DNA of 36,094 bases from Gammaproteobacteria bacterium (GTDB lineage Bacteria; Pseudomonadota; Gammaproteobacteria; Steroidobacterales; Steroidobacteraceae). A program made the position numbers and the translations under genes. The stretch spans positions 1 to 36,094 of the forward strand of contig JAOUGW010000007.1 in NCBI GenBank assembly GCA_029865465.1, in the 5' to 3' direction. The notes below the pieces were generated by a model. The model searched no databases. It had not been told where the DNA came from and saw only the letters and a program-made list of their open reading frames with translations. This document shows positions 7,840 through 15,610 of the stretch, piece after piece. Each line of letters starts with the position of its first letter. Position 1 is the stretch's first letter.

Positions 7840-8415
7840 TCACTGCCGCTGCGGAGTGACTGCCGCCGCCAGCCGCTGGGGCTCGGCGTCGGCCACCGTG
7901 TACATCGAATAGGCTAGCGTCATGCGGTCCACGTCCTGCGGCAGGTCCGGGGCCACGATGAAGCGCACCGTGAATTCTCGCTGTTCCGCCGCCTGGAAGG
8001 TTTGCGGCGTGAAGCAGAAGCACTCGGTCTTCTGCAGGTACTTCGCCGTCGTCGACGGGGCGACGCTCGGGATGGCCTGTCCCACCACTGGCACGTCGGC
8101 GCGGCTCCTGATGAGGAACTTCGCCTCGTAGAGCTTGCCCGGCTGCAGCTTCATCTCGCGGGTCCCGGGCGTGAGCTCGAACGCGCTGCCGGGCGGGATC
8201 AGCGACATGAACTCGAGCGTGACCTCGCGGCCCACGCCGGCTGCGGACGCCTGGACCGCGGACGGCGCCGCGTTGACGCGGATACCCGCGGCCTCGCAGA
8301 TGACGTCGTAGAGCGGCACGAGCGCGAAGCCGAACGCGAAGCTGCCCGCCGCCATCACCCAGAGGCTCCGGGTGAGCGAGCGGTTCGCCTTGGCGTGCGG
8401 GATCGTGCTCGTCAT
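7840..8415 (-). CDS. ctaG: Cox11/CtaG copper chaperone for the CuB site
   Basis: Cox11/CtaG delivers copper to the CuB centre of subunit I from the periplasmic face. The protein has one N-terminal TM ([21 protein letters not shown], with the family signature PLYDVIC) followed by an immunoglobulin-like domain holding the copper-binding CFCF motif ([12 protein letters not shown]). The ORF track starts at an ATG nine codons upstream that overlaps the small assembly gene by 14 bp; I prefer the ATG giving [13 protein letters not shown] (191 aa) because it avoids the overlap, but neither start has a clear ribosome binding site. It lies between coxA and coxC, as usual for this operon. Confidence 0.95.
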   Translation of the reverse strand: MTSTIPHAKANRSLTRSLWVMAAGSFAFGFALVPLYDVICEAAGIRVNAAPSAVQASAAGVGREVTLEFMSLIPPGSAFELTPGTREMKLQPGKLYEAKFLIRSRADVPVVGQAIPSVAPSTTAKYLQKTECFCFTPQTFQAAEQREFTVRFIVAPDLPQDVDRMTLAYSMYTVADAEPQRLAAAVTPQRQ

Positions 8416-8428
8416 GCCGCGTGCCGTC

Positions 8429-8557
8429 TCAGGGTTGCGCATTCATCACGCCCGACGCGATGAAGGCGACGTAGATGGCGATCGCGACCACCGCCAGCAC
8501 GATGGCTGTACGGCGGATGCGACGGCGCTGCTCTGCGGCCGGGTCGAACTCGGTCAT
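8429..8557 (-). CDS. Cytochrome oxidase small assembly protein (42 aa)
   Basis: A 42-aa reading frame beginning [20 protein letters not shown], with a basic stretch followed by one TM segment ([21 protein letters not shown]). It sits in the ~160-bp space between coxA and ctaG, where proteobacterial cox operons usually hold a very short single-TM protein annotated as a small oxidase assembly protein. It is contained within a longer artefactual ORF in the track. Identification rests on size, topology and position, since such short proteins carry little sequence signal. Confidence 0.8.
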   Translation of the reverse strand: MTEFDPAAEQRRRIRRTAIVLAVVAIAIYVAFIASGVMNAQP

Positions 8558-8576
8558 TTCGTTCAACGCCGCGCCC

Positions 8577-10178
8577 TTACTTGACGACCGGAGCGTCTTC
8601 GAACGTGTGGTACGGAGCCGGCGAAGGCACAGTCCACTCCAGGCCGTGGTTGTACGCGCCTTCCCAGACGTTATCCGACGCCCTGGCGCCGCCCCTGGCG
8701 CACTTGATGATGATGTACACGAAGAGCAGCTGCGACAGGCCGAAGCCGAACGCACCGACCGACGAGACCATGTTCCAGTCCGCGAATTGCGTCGAGTAGT
8801 CCGGGATGCGGCGCGGCATGCCGGCCAGGCCCAGGAAGTGCTGCGGGAAGAACAGCACGTTGACGGAGATCGCCGACAACCAGAAGTGGATGTTCGCGAG
8901 CTTCACGTCGTACATGTGGCCGGTCCACTTCGGCATCCAGTAGTAGACGCCCGCCATGATGGCGAACACGGCGCCCGGCACCAGCACGTAGTGGAAGTGC
9001 GCCACGATGAAGTACGTGTCGTGGTACTGGAAGTCGACCGGGGCGATGGCCATCATCAGGCCCGAGAAGCCGCCGATCGTGAACAGGAACAGGAACGCCA
9101 GCGCGAACAGCATCGGCGGCTCGAACGTGAGCGAGCCGCGCCACATCGTCGCGGTCCAGTTGAACACCTTCACGCCGGTGGGCACGGCGATCAGCATCGT
9201 GCTCAGCATGAAGAACATTTCTCCCGCCAGTGGCATGCCGACCGTGAACATGTGGTGGGCCCAGACGATGAACGACAGGAACGCGATCGAGGCGGTCGCG
9301 TAGACCATCGCGTCGTAGCCGAACAGCTTCTTGCGCGAGAACGTCGGGATGATCTCCGACACGAGCCCGAACGCGGGCAGGATCATGATGTAGACCTCGG
9401 GATGCCCGAAGAACCAGAAAATGTGCTGGTAAAGTACCGGGTCGCCACCGCCTGCCGCGGCGAAGAACGTCGTGTGGAAGAAGTGGTCGGTGAGCAGCAT
9501 CGTGACCGCACCCGCGAACACCGGCATCACCGCGATCAGCAGGTAGGCCGTGATCAGCCAGGTCCAGGTGAACAGCGGCATCTTCATCAGCGACATGCCC
9601 GGCGCGCGCAGGTTCATGATCGTGACGATGATGTTGATCGCGCCCATGATCGAGGAGGCGCCAGCAAGGTGAATCGCGAAGATCGCGAGCGGGAACGCGT
9701 CACCGGTCTGCAGCACGAGCGGCGGGTACAGCGTCCAGCCGGCCGCGGGGCCGCCGCCCGGCATGAACAGCGACAGGATCAGCAGCGAGAACGCCGCCAC
9801 CAGCAGCCAGAAGCTGAGGTTGTTCATGCGTGGCAGCGCCATGTCGGGCGCGCCGATCTGCAGCGGGATCATCCAGTTGGCGAGGCCGACCGTCGCGGGC
9901 ATGACGGCGCCGAACACCATGATCAGCGCGTGCACCGTGGTCATGGTGTTGAAGAAGCCGGGGTCGACCAGCTGCATGCCGGGCATGAACAGCTCGGCGC
10001 GGATGACCAGCGCCATCGCCCCGCCAATGAAGAACATGACGAGGCTGAACACCAGGTACATCGTGCCGATGTCCTTGTGATTCGTCGTCGTCAGCCAGCG
10101 CAGGATGCCCTTGGCCGGCCCATGATCGTCGTGATGGTCGTGCGCGGCGGCGTGGCCGTGAGTCTGGGAAGCGCTCAT
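8577..10178 (-). CDS. coxA: Cytochrome c oxidase subunit I, A1 type (first oxidase)
   Basis: Catalytic heme-copper subunit, 533 aa with 12 TM segments. Visible active-site residues: H83 and H396 for heme a; H394 for heme a3; H259, H308 and H309 for CuB; and Y263 in GHPEVY for the His-Tyr cross-link. E261 in that motif marks the A1 subfamily. D112 and N119 (APDMALPRMNN) form the D-channel entrance and K337 (PTGVKVFNW) the K-channel. This is a complete proton-pumping set. The first 20 residues are histidine-rich (THGHAAAHDHHDDHG). The gene follows coxB by 8 bp. Confidence 0.98.
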   Translation of the reverse strand: MSASQTHGHAAAHDHHDDHGPAKGILRWLTTTNHKDIGTMYLVFSLVMFFIGGAMALVIRAELFMPGMQLVDPGFFNTMTTVHALIMVFGAVMPATVGLANWMIPLQIGAPDMALPRMNNLSFWLLVAAFSLLILSLFMPGGGPAAGWTLYPPLVLQTGDAFPLAIFAIHLAGASSIMGAINIIVTIMNLRAPGMSLMKMPLFTWTWLITAYLLIAVMPVFAGAVTMLLTDHFFHTTFFAAAGGGDPVLYQHIFWFFGHPEVYIMILPAFGLVSEIIPTFSRKKLFGYDAMVYATASIAFLSFIVWAHHMFTVGMPLAGEMFFMLSTMLIAVPTGVKVFNWTATMWRGSLTFEPPMLFALAFLFLFTIGGFSGLMMAIAPVDFQYHDTYFIVAHFHYVLVPGAVFAIMAGVYYWMPKWTGHMYDVKLANIHFWLSAISVNVLFFPQHFLGLAGMPRRIPDYSTQFADWNMVSSVGAFGFGLSQLLFVYIIIKCARGGARASDNVWEGAYNHGLEWTVPSPAPYHTFEDAPVVK

Positions 10179-10186
10179 GTGATCGA

Positions 10187-11071
10187 TTACTCCGCGTTCG
10201 CGACCAGCACGGTCGTCGTCTCGTTGTTCGTCGTCGCGGCTGCGGTCTGGGCCGCCGGGGCGGCCGCGGCCTGTCGTGCAGCCTTCTGGCCCGCGAGCCA
10301 GCTGTCGTACTCAGCCTGCTCGACGACGCGCACGACAACCGGCATGAAGCCATGGTCGCGGCCGCAGAGTTCGGCGCACTGGCCGCGGTAAGTGCCGACC
10401 TTTTCGGCCTTGAACCACAGCTCGTTGATGTAGCCCGGGATCGCGTCCTTCTTCATGCCGAAGTCCGGCACCCACCAGGCGTGCAGTACATCCGCTGCCG
10501 TCACCAGCACGCGAACCTTCGTATTGACGGGAACGACCAGCGGGTTGTCCACGTCGAGCAGGTAGTTCTCGACCCTGTACACATCGACGCCCGAATCGAG
10601 CTGACGGGCCTCGTTGCTGGCCTGGGCCAGCGTCGAGAAATAGGAGACGCCTTCGTCGACGTAGTCGTACTGCCATTTCCACTGGTAACCGGTGACCTTG
10701 ATGGTGAGTTCCGAGCCGCTGGTATCCTCGATCTTGACCAGCGTCCGGGCGGCCGGGATTGCCATGGCGACCAGGATCATTACCGGGATCAAGGTCCAGA
10801 CGACTTCAGCCGTGGTGTTGTGGCTGAAACTCGCGGACACGGCGCCCTTCGACTTACGGAACGTGGCGATCGAATAGATCATCACGCTGAACACGGTCAC
10901 GGCTATGGCGACACAGATCCAGAAGATCAGCATGTGCAGGTTGTAGATGTCGTGGCTCAGTTCGGTGACGCCCTGGCGCAGGTTCAGGGTCCACGCGGCG
11001 GCAGCCGGTACCGACCACAACGCGGCCAGGGCCGTCGCCGAAATCGCCCCGAGGGCACGCTTCATCTTCAT
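10187..11071 (-). CDS. coxB: Cytochrome c oxidase subunit II with CuA (first oxidase)
   Basis: Receives electrons from cytochrome c at the binuclear CuA centre. The track starts 12 codons earlier at a GTG; I prefer the ATG that gives MKMKRALGAISATALAALWSVPAAA, a normal signal peptide, leaving 294 aa. Two TM segments follow (LIFWICVAIAVTVFSVMIYSI and VVWTLIPVMILVAMAIPAA). The cupredoxin domain has YQWKWQYDY, the CuA histidine in DVLHAWWVPDFGMKKDAIPG, and CAELCGRDHGFM (C-x3-C-x3-H-x2-M). The C-terminus is a low-complexity Ala/Thr tail. No cytochrome c domain is present, unlike the second oxidase. Confidence 0.97.
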   Translation of the reverse strand: MKMKRALGAISATALAALWSVPAAAAWTLNLRQGVTELSHDIYNLHMLIFWICVAIAVTVFSVMIYSIATFRKSKGAVSASFSHNTTAEVVWTLIPVMILVAMAIPAARTLVKIEDTSGSELTIKVTGYQWKWQYDYVDEGVSYFSTLAQASNEARQLDSGVDVYRVENYLLDVDNPLVVPVNTKVRVLVTAADVLHAWWVPDFGMKKDAIPGYINELWFKAEKVGTYRGQCAELCGRDHGFMPVVVRVVEQAEYDSWLAGQKAARQAAAAPAAQTAAATTNNETTTVLVANAE

Positions 11072-11151
11072 TGGCACTACCGCAACTCCCGTGTCATTGA
11101 CCGGCACCGCCCGCAGGGACGGGCTTGACCCGCGCGCCGGGCCGGTCGTAA

Positions 11152-11667
11152 TTACCGTGCCTGCAGCGCAGGGGATTCACTCGACTTGCCCACCAGCTGG
11201 CGGAGACGCCCGGCCAGGCCGATGCGCTCTTCCTCGGTGAGAAAGCGCCCCACCTCGCAGGCACGGCCGTGCGACTCGATGACGAGCCGGCTCGGATGCT
11301 GGGCCGCGGGCGGGCCGCGCAGTTTAACCGTCGCCCAATGGCGTGCAAATACCGTGCGGTCAGGTTGAGCGAGGCCTTGACGCTCGATCACTACCGAATC
11401 GTCGGTAATTAGAATGAGTTCACGCTGCCGGCCGACGCGCATGCTTGCGCGGACGGCCCACCAGAGCAGGCCGATTTCCAGTCCCGCGAACGGCAGGATC
11501 GGCCAGAGGCCCTGCAGGGCAAAGTATCCCGCGGTCCCGAACGTGACCAACGCCAGGCCGCCCACGAACCGGCGCGCGGACCGGGGCGTCAGCGAGCAGT
11601 TCGGCGCCAGCTCGATCCGGTGACCAGATTCGGTGGCAGGGTGGGGTTCGAACGTCGAAACGACCAT
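11152..11667 (-). CDS. DUF2244 membrane protein, first gene of the cox operon
   Basis: 171 aa with two close TM segments (FVGGLALVTFGTAGYFALQGLWPILPFAGLEIGLLWWAV) followed by a soluble C-terminal half containing ELILITDDSVVIERQ and FARHWATVKL. This is the layout of the DUF2244 family, whose genes are often directly upstream of coxB in gammaproteobacteria, as here (80 bp). Molecular role is unknown; involvement in oxidase biogenesis is inferred. The ATG start has a purine-poor upstream region. Confidence 0.85.
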   Translation of the reverse strand: MVVSTFEPHPATESGHRIELAPNCSLTPRSARRFVGGLALVTFGTAGYFALQGLWPILPFAGLEIGLLWWAVRASMRVGRQRELILITDDSVVIERQGLAQPDRTVFARHWATVKLRGPPAAQHPSRLVIESHGRACEVGRFLTEEERIGLAGRLRQLVGKSSESPALQAR

Positions 11668-11781
11668 GGGCAGCGCGGCGACAGGAGAAAGACGGAGGCT
11701 GAATCTACCCTTGCTGCCCGGCGACGAACATCCTGTACACGACGGTTTCTTGCTTGCGCGCGAGGTTTTCCGCTGTACAAG

Positions 11782-12501
11782 CTAGCGCCGCACGGCAGCC
11801 AGCAGTGTCTCCCGCAGGCGCACGCCACCGCTGATGTCGAGCACGGCATGGCCGAACGCGGACCTCTCGGGCGTCCAGCCCGTGATGGCGAGCGGCGGGG
11901 TGCCCAGCAGCCGCTCGAGGGTGGCCAGGTTCTCGGGCAGGCGCTCGAACCCGGGGTCGATTCCGTTGGCGATCCACCCCAGCAGGCGGCAGCGGCCCGC
12001 CACGTGGATGGCTTCGGCGGTGAGACGGGCATGGTTGAGGCAGCCGAGCGTGGCCCCCACCACCAGGATCACGTCGAGGCCGAGGGTTTCGGGCAGGTCA
12101 CTCAGGAAACCTTCCGGGTGCAGCGGCACGCGCCATCCGCCAGCGCCTTCGACGAGCGCGAATTCCGCGTCCACCGTGACCCGCTCGTACCACTGCGACA
12201 GCGAGCTCAGCGGCGTGACTTGTCCGGCTTCCGCCGCTGCGAGGTGCGGCGCAATGGCCGGCTCGAAGCACCACGGGTTGATGTCGGCGTAGGGCAGTCG
12301 CACCGGCGCGGCGGCCTGCAGTTCGAGTGCGTCGGCGTTGCGGAGCGGCTCACCCGGACTACGGCGCTCGCTGCCGCTGGCGATGGGTTTCAGGCCGACT
12401 GCCCGCACCCCTTCCGCCGCCAGCAGCCGCAGGATCGCGGCGGAGATCGCCGTCTTGCCGACGCCGGTGTTGGTGCCGGTGATGAAGAGGCCGGGTGTCA
12501 C
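11782..12501 (-). CDS. bioD: Dethiobiotin synthetase
   Basis: BioD forms the ureido ring of dethiobiotin from 7,8-diaminopelargonic acid, CO2 and ATP in the cytoplasm. The 239-aa product opens with MTPGLFITGTNTGVGKT, the family P-loop, and shows the expected LKPIASG and the VEGAGGWRVPL segment that binds Mg-ATP. The start is a GTG immediately downstream of a C-rich (on the sense strand) tract array with no Shine-Dalgarno sequence. It is the last bio gene of the operon, separated from bioHC by 116 bp that include an AT-rich island. Confidence 0.95.
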   Translation of the reverse strand: MTPGLFITGTNTGVGKTAISAAILRLLAAEGVRAVGLKPIASGSERRSPGEPLRNADALELQAAAPVRLPYADINPWCFEPAIAPHLAAAEAGQVTPLSSLSQWYERVTVDAEFALVEGAGGWRVPLHPEGFLSDLPETLGLDVILVVGATLGCLNHARLTAEAIHVAGRCRLLGWIANGIDPGFERLPENLATLERLLGTPPLAITGWTPERSAFGHAVLDISGGVRLRETLLAAVRR

Positions 12502-12503
12502 GA

Positions 12504-12540
12504 GGAAGGGGATAGGGGATAGGGGATAGGGGATAGTCGG
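12504..12540 (+). repeat. G-tract array (GGGGATA type) ending TAGTCGG
   Basis: Four GGGGATA-type units preceded by gaa and ending ATAGTCGGA. It directly abuts the bioD start region, so on the bioD sense strand the leader is a CCCCTAT tract. The terminal TAGTCGGA is shared with the two arrays around 6.7-6.9 kb although the internal unit differs (ATA instead of TTA). Confidence 0.85.
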
Positions 12541-12617
12541 AGGTGCAGTTGTTATTCAAACAGGTTATTCAAATACATCAATTCTTGATATTAGACAACC
12601 GTATTAAACATATAAGA
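12541..12617. other. AT-rich island between bioHC and bioD
   Basis: Roughly 77 bp with strikingly low GC in an otherwise GC-rich window. It contains two direct copies of GTTATTCAAA 13 bp apart (12551 and 12564) and a short palindrome ATCAA-TTC-TTGAT at 12577-12589. It runs up to the bioHC stop codon. It may hold a secondary bioD promoter: on the minus strand TTGATG and TTGAAT occur with a 16-bp spacer, a weak match. No ORF or RNA gene is recognisable. Confidence 0.5.
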
Positions 12618-14396
12618 TTATGAATTGTGGCGACGGATCTGGCTGACGGGAACGACCGTTTCCGCCCGCGGCTGATCCCTGGAGCGGAGCGGGCCGGTCG
12701 GACACCAGGCCTGCGCGAAGACCACCTCGTACGTCGCCGGCAGTTTCCCCGCGTGACGGAATCCTTCGTAGGCGGCGAGCATGCGGGCGAGCGTCGACTT
12801 GCCCGTGAGGCCGCGGGCCCGGCCTGCCGTCGCGTTGTGCGCGCCGATCGCCTTGAGGTCGCGCATCAGGCTGCGCGCGTCGTCATACGTCAGCGTGTAG
12901 CGCTCGACGTCGAGCACGGGTTCGGCGAACCCTGCCCGCATCAGCGCGTCGCCCAGGTCGTGCATGTCGACGAACTGGTTCACGTGAGCGTGGCCTGGGT
13001 CGGCGGCCTGCCAGGATTTCCGCAACTCGACCAGGGTGTCGGGGCCAAGCGTGGTGAAGTGCAGCACGCCCCCCGGCCGCAGCACCCGCCGGCATTCGCG
13101 CAGCACCTGGTCCGGGTCGTTGCACCACTGCAGCATCAGGCTCGAGAAGAGCATGTCGACCGAGGCGTCCCGCAGCGGGAGCACCGCCGCATCGGCCACG
13201 ACCCGGTCGAAGCGTCGCAGCAGGGTCTGGCACTTGCGCGCCTGCAGCAGCATGCCATGGGCGATGTCCATCGCCACGACGCGGCTGTGCGGGTATCTGC
13301 GTTTGAGCGCGATCGTCGCCTGTCCGGTGCCGGCACCGAGGTCGACGACGACTTCCGGCTCCATGCGCAGGACGTCGAGCCGGCGCAGCAGTTCGTCACG
13401 CACCTGCGCCTGCAGCACCGCCGCCGCGTCGTACGTCTCGGCCGCCTGCGAAAAAGAATCGCGGATGCGCCGGACGTCGAGCGCGAACTCGCCGTCTGTC
13501 TTCACCTCTCCCGCCGCCATCGCCTTTCCGGCAGCAGCGGAAGAGGTCGAGCTGCGCGCGGGTGAGGATTCCGCAGCAGAATGCTCACGCCGGCCTTCGC
13601 CCGCTGGCGCTGGAGAGGGAGCAAGGAAAGAGAGGAAGTCTTCGATTTCCCCCCGCACCGCATCCGCGTGCGACAGGAACGGTGCGTGCCCCGCTTTCGG
13701 CACCTCGACGAAACGTGCGGACGGCAGCCGCGCCGCCAGTTCACGTCCCGCCGCCACCGGCGTGATGCGATCGTGCTCGCCGGCGATGACCAATGTCGGG
13801 ATCGCGATGGTGGCCAGATCATCGCGCAAGTCCGCGGTACGAAGAATCTCGAGTCCAGCGGCAAGAGCCTGCGAATCGGGTTCGCCGTGCGCGTCCAGGC
13901 TGGTCCGCAGCGAGCGCAGTGCCTGGGTCGCGTTTTCGTCGCCCCAGGTCTGCAGCGCGAGGAAATTGGACAGGGTGCGGCGGTAATCACCGGCGAGGCC
14001 CGCCGCGAAACCATCCAGCACGCCCGGATTCATGCCCGCAGGCCAGTCGTCGCGTGCAAGAAAACACGGCGTGGTCGCGATCAACACCAGTGCGGCCAGG
14101 TCGCCGGGCCGCGAGCGCGCGAGTTCCAGGGCCACCATGCCGCCGAGCGACCATCCGAGTACCGCCGCGCCGTTCGGCACGTGCGGCGAGACGGCGCGCG
14201 CGAGGTCACGCAGCGTCGATGCGCCAGCAGGCCACGCGCTGCGACCGTGCCCCGGCAGGTCGATGCAATGCAGGCGCGCCCGACGCGCAAGCTCCTCGAT
14301 CCATGGGCCCCACATGCCGCCATGCAGGGCCCAGCCGTGCAGCAGCACGACGTCGGGACCGTCACCGCGGACTTCGACGTGCAACGCCGGGCTCAT
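12618..14396 (-). CDS. bioHC: BioH-BioC fusion: pimeloyl-ACP methyl ester esterase plus malonyl-ACP O-methyltransferase
   Basis: One uninterrupted 592-aa frame. Residues 1-258 are a BioH-type alpha/beta hydrolase: GWSLGG with nucleophile S83, D209 in GEHDR and H237 in KAGHAPF complete the triad. Residues 303-592 are a BioC-type methyltransferase with SAM motif VVDLGAGTG (352-358) and LMLQWCNDPDQVLRECRRVLRPGG. A low-complexity Ala/Ser/Glu linker (about 259-302) joins them. BioC methylates malonyl-ACP to start pimelate synthesis on the fatty acid machinery and BioH removes the methyl group at the end, so the fusion joins the first and last steps. The start overlaps bioF as ATGA. An internal ATG at residue 293, behind GGAAAGG, could give separate BioC. 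Confidence 0.93.
   Translation of the reverse strand: MSPALHVEVRGDGPDVVLLHGWALHGGMWGPWIEELARRARLHCIDLPGHGRSAWPAGASTLRDLARAVSPHVPNGAAVLGWSLGGMVALELARSRPGDLAALVLIATTPCFLARDDWPAGMNPGVLDGFAAGLAGDYRRTLSNFLALQTWGDENATQALRSLRTSLDAHGEPDSQALAAGLEILRTADLRDDLATIAIPTLVIAGEHDRITPVAAGRELAARLPSARFVEVPKAGHAPFLSHADAVRGEIEDFLSFLAPSPAPAGEGRREHSAAESSPARSSTSSAAAGKAMAAGEVKTDGEFALDVRRIRDSFSQAAETYDAAAVLQAQVRDELLRRLDVLRMEPEVVVDLGAGTGQATIALKRRYPHSRVVAMDIAHGMLLQARKCQTLLRRFDRVVADAAVLPLRDASVDMLFSSLMLQWCNDPDQVLRECRRVLRPGGVLHFTTLGPDTLVELRKSWQAADPGHAHVNQFVDMHDLGDALMRAGFAEPVLDVERYTLTYDDARSLMRDLKAIGAHNATAGRARGLTGKSTLARMLAAYEGFRHAGKLPATYEVVFAQAWCPTGPLRSRDQPRAETVVPVSQIRRHNS
13505..13618. repeat. Possible inverted-repeat element forming the BioH-BioC linker
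   Basis: The linker DNA is bounded by the 7-bp inverted repeat CCTCTCC (13505-13511) and GGAGAGG (13612-13618), 114 bp apart or 38 codons, and the flanking bases keep partial complementarity. Interior sequence such as GGTGAGGATTCCGC recalls short palindromic intergenic elements of GC-rich gammaproteobacteria. It is read through in frame without a stop. Origin from a mobile palindromic repeat is inference. Confidence 0.35.
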
Positions 14397-15595
14397 GCGG
14401 ACGCCGCCTGCCTGAGTACGCCACTCGTGCGCAGTGCCCGCAACGCGGCGAGCAGCTGCTCGACCTGTGTCGACGTGTGCGACGCCGAGAACGTGACGCG
14501 CAAGCGTGCCGTGCCAGCGGGTACGGTCGGCGGGCGAATGGCCGGCACCCAGAAGCCCTGCTCAAACAAGGCATTGCTGACATTGACCGCGGCGTCGTCA
14601 GCTCCCACCAGCACCGGCTGGATCGGGGTGCGCGAAGGCAGCGATGCCAGTCCCAGGTCCGTGAGACCCGCGCGGAAACGTGCCGCATGCTCGAGCACGA
14701 GGCTGCGACGCCACGGCTCGTCGCGCATCACGCGCAGTGATTCCCGCGTTGCGGCCGCCACCGCCGGCGGCAGCGCCGTCGTGTAGATGTACGTGCGCGC
14801 ACGTTGCAGCAGGCTCTCGATCAGCGTCGGCGAGCCCGCGACGAACGCGCCGAACGTGCCGGCGGCCTTGCCGAGCGTGCACATCAGGATCGGCACGTCG
14901 TCGACATCCAGCCCGGCCTCCTCGACCGCGCCCGCACCGTTGGCGCCGAGCACGCCGAAACCGTGCGCATCGTCGACGAGCAGTTGAGCTGCCGTCCCGC
15001 GGCAGGCCGCGGCGACTTCGCGCAGCGGCGCCACGTCGCCGTCCATGCTGAACACGCCGTCGGTCATCACCAGCGTGCGGGCTGTCGCGCCGGTCTTCGA
15101 CAGCCTGGCGCGCAGCGCCGCTACGTCGCAGTGCGTGAACCGCGCAAAGCGCGCGCCGGAGCCGAGGCCCGCGTCGAGCAGCGACGCGTGGTTGAGCCGG
15201 TCTTCGAGCACGCGATCGCCACGGCCCACCAGCACGGCAGCCACGGCCAGGTTCGCCATGTAGCCGGTCGAAAAGAGCAGGGCGCGAGGACGTGCGACGA
15301 ACTGCGCGAGTTCTTCTTCGAGCGCGTGATGCTCGGCATCGTGGCCGCTCACCAGGTGTGACGCGCCGCTGCCCACGCCCCAGCGGCGCGCGGCCGCGCA
15401 GAACGCCGCGACGATGCGCGGGTGGTCCGCGAGCCCGAGGTAATCATTGCTGCAGAAGGAGAGGCACTCGCGCCCTTCGACGGTGACGCGAACGCCCCCA
15501 GGCTCACGCGCCTCGACCGTACGTCGTCGGCGTGACCGCCCGGCGGCGGCCTGTCGTGCCAGTTCCTCCGCCAGCCTTGCGTCGGCGCGCGACAT
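14393..15595 (-). CDS. bioF: 8-amino-7-oxononanoate synthase
   Basis: PLP enzyme that condenses pimeloyl-ACP with L-alanine to give 8-amino-7-oxononanoate. The 400-aa protein shows FCSNDYLGLADHP near the N-terminus, GSGASHLVSGHDAEHHALE, the PLP-ring residues in LLVDDAHGFGVLG (209-215 region) and the Schiff-base lysine K243 in CTLGKAAG. Length is normal. It starts 15 bp after bioB and overlaps bioHC by 4 bp, so bioB-bioF-bioHC is a tight operon. Confidence 0.97.
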   Translation of the reverse strand: MSRADARLAEELARQAAAGRSRRRRTVEAREPGGVRVTVEGRECLSFCSNDYLGLADHPRIVAAFCAAARRWGVGSGASHLVSGHDAEHHALEEELAQFVARPRALLFSTGYMANLAVAAVLVGRGDRVLEDRLNHASLLDAGLGSGARFARFTHCDVAALRARLSKTGATARTLVMTDGVFSMDGDVAPLREVAAACRGTAAQLLVDDAHGFGVLGANGAGAVEEAGLDVDDVPILMCTLGKAAGTFGAFVAGSPTLIESLLQRARTYIYTTALPPAVAAATRESLRVMRDEPWRRSLVLEHAARFRAGLTDLGLASLPSRTPIQPVLVGADDAAVNVSNALFEQGFWVPAIRPPTVPAGTARLRVTFSASHTSTQVEQLLAALRALRTSGVLRQAASA

Positions 15596-15610
15596 CGGCG
15601 CGTCGCCCGT

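Noticed and set aside
8475-10391. 638-aa plus-strand ORF (and 578-aa ORF at 28581-30317)
   Set aside because: Both are antisense shadows of the two coxA genes and consist of His/Arg/Asp-rich low-complexity sequence.
12359-12559. 66-aa minus-strand ORF beginning MNNNCTSDYPLSPIPYPLP
   Set aside because: It has an ATG, but it runs through the tract array into a shifted frame of bioD; the SPIPYPLP segment is simply translated CCCCTAT repeat.
12551-12600. BirA-like half-sites (GGTTATTCAA, TAGACAACC) in the AT-rich island
   Set aside because: Half-site matches are poor and no pair has the required orientation and 14-16 bp spacing.
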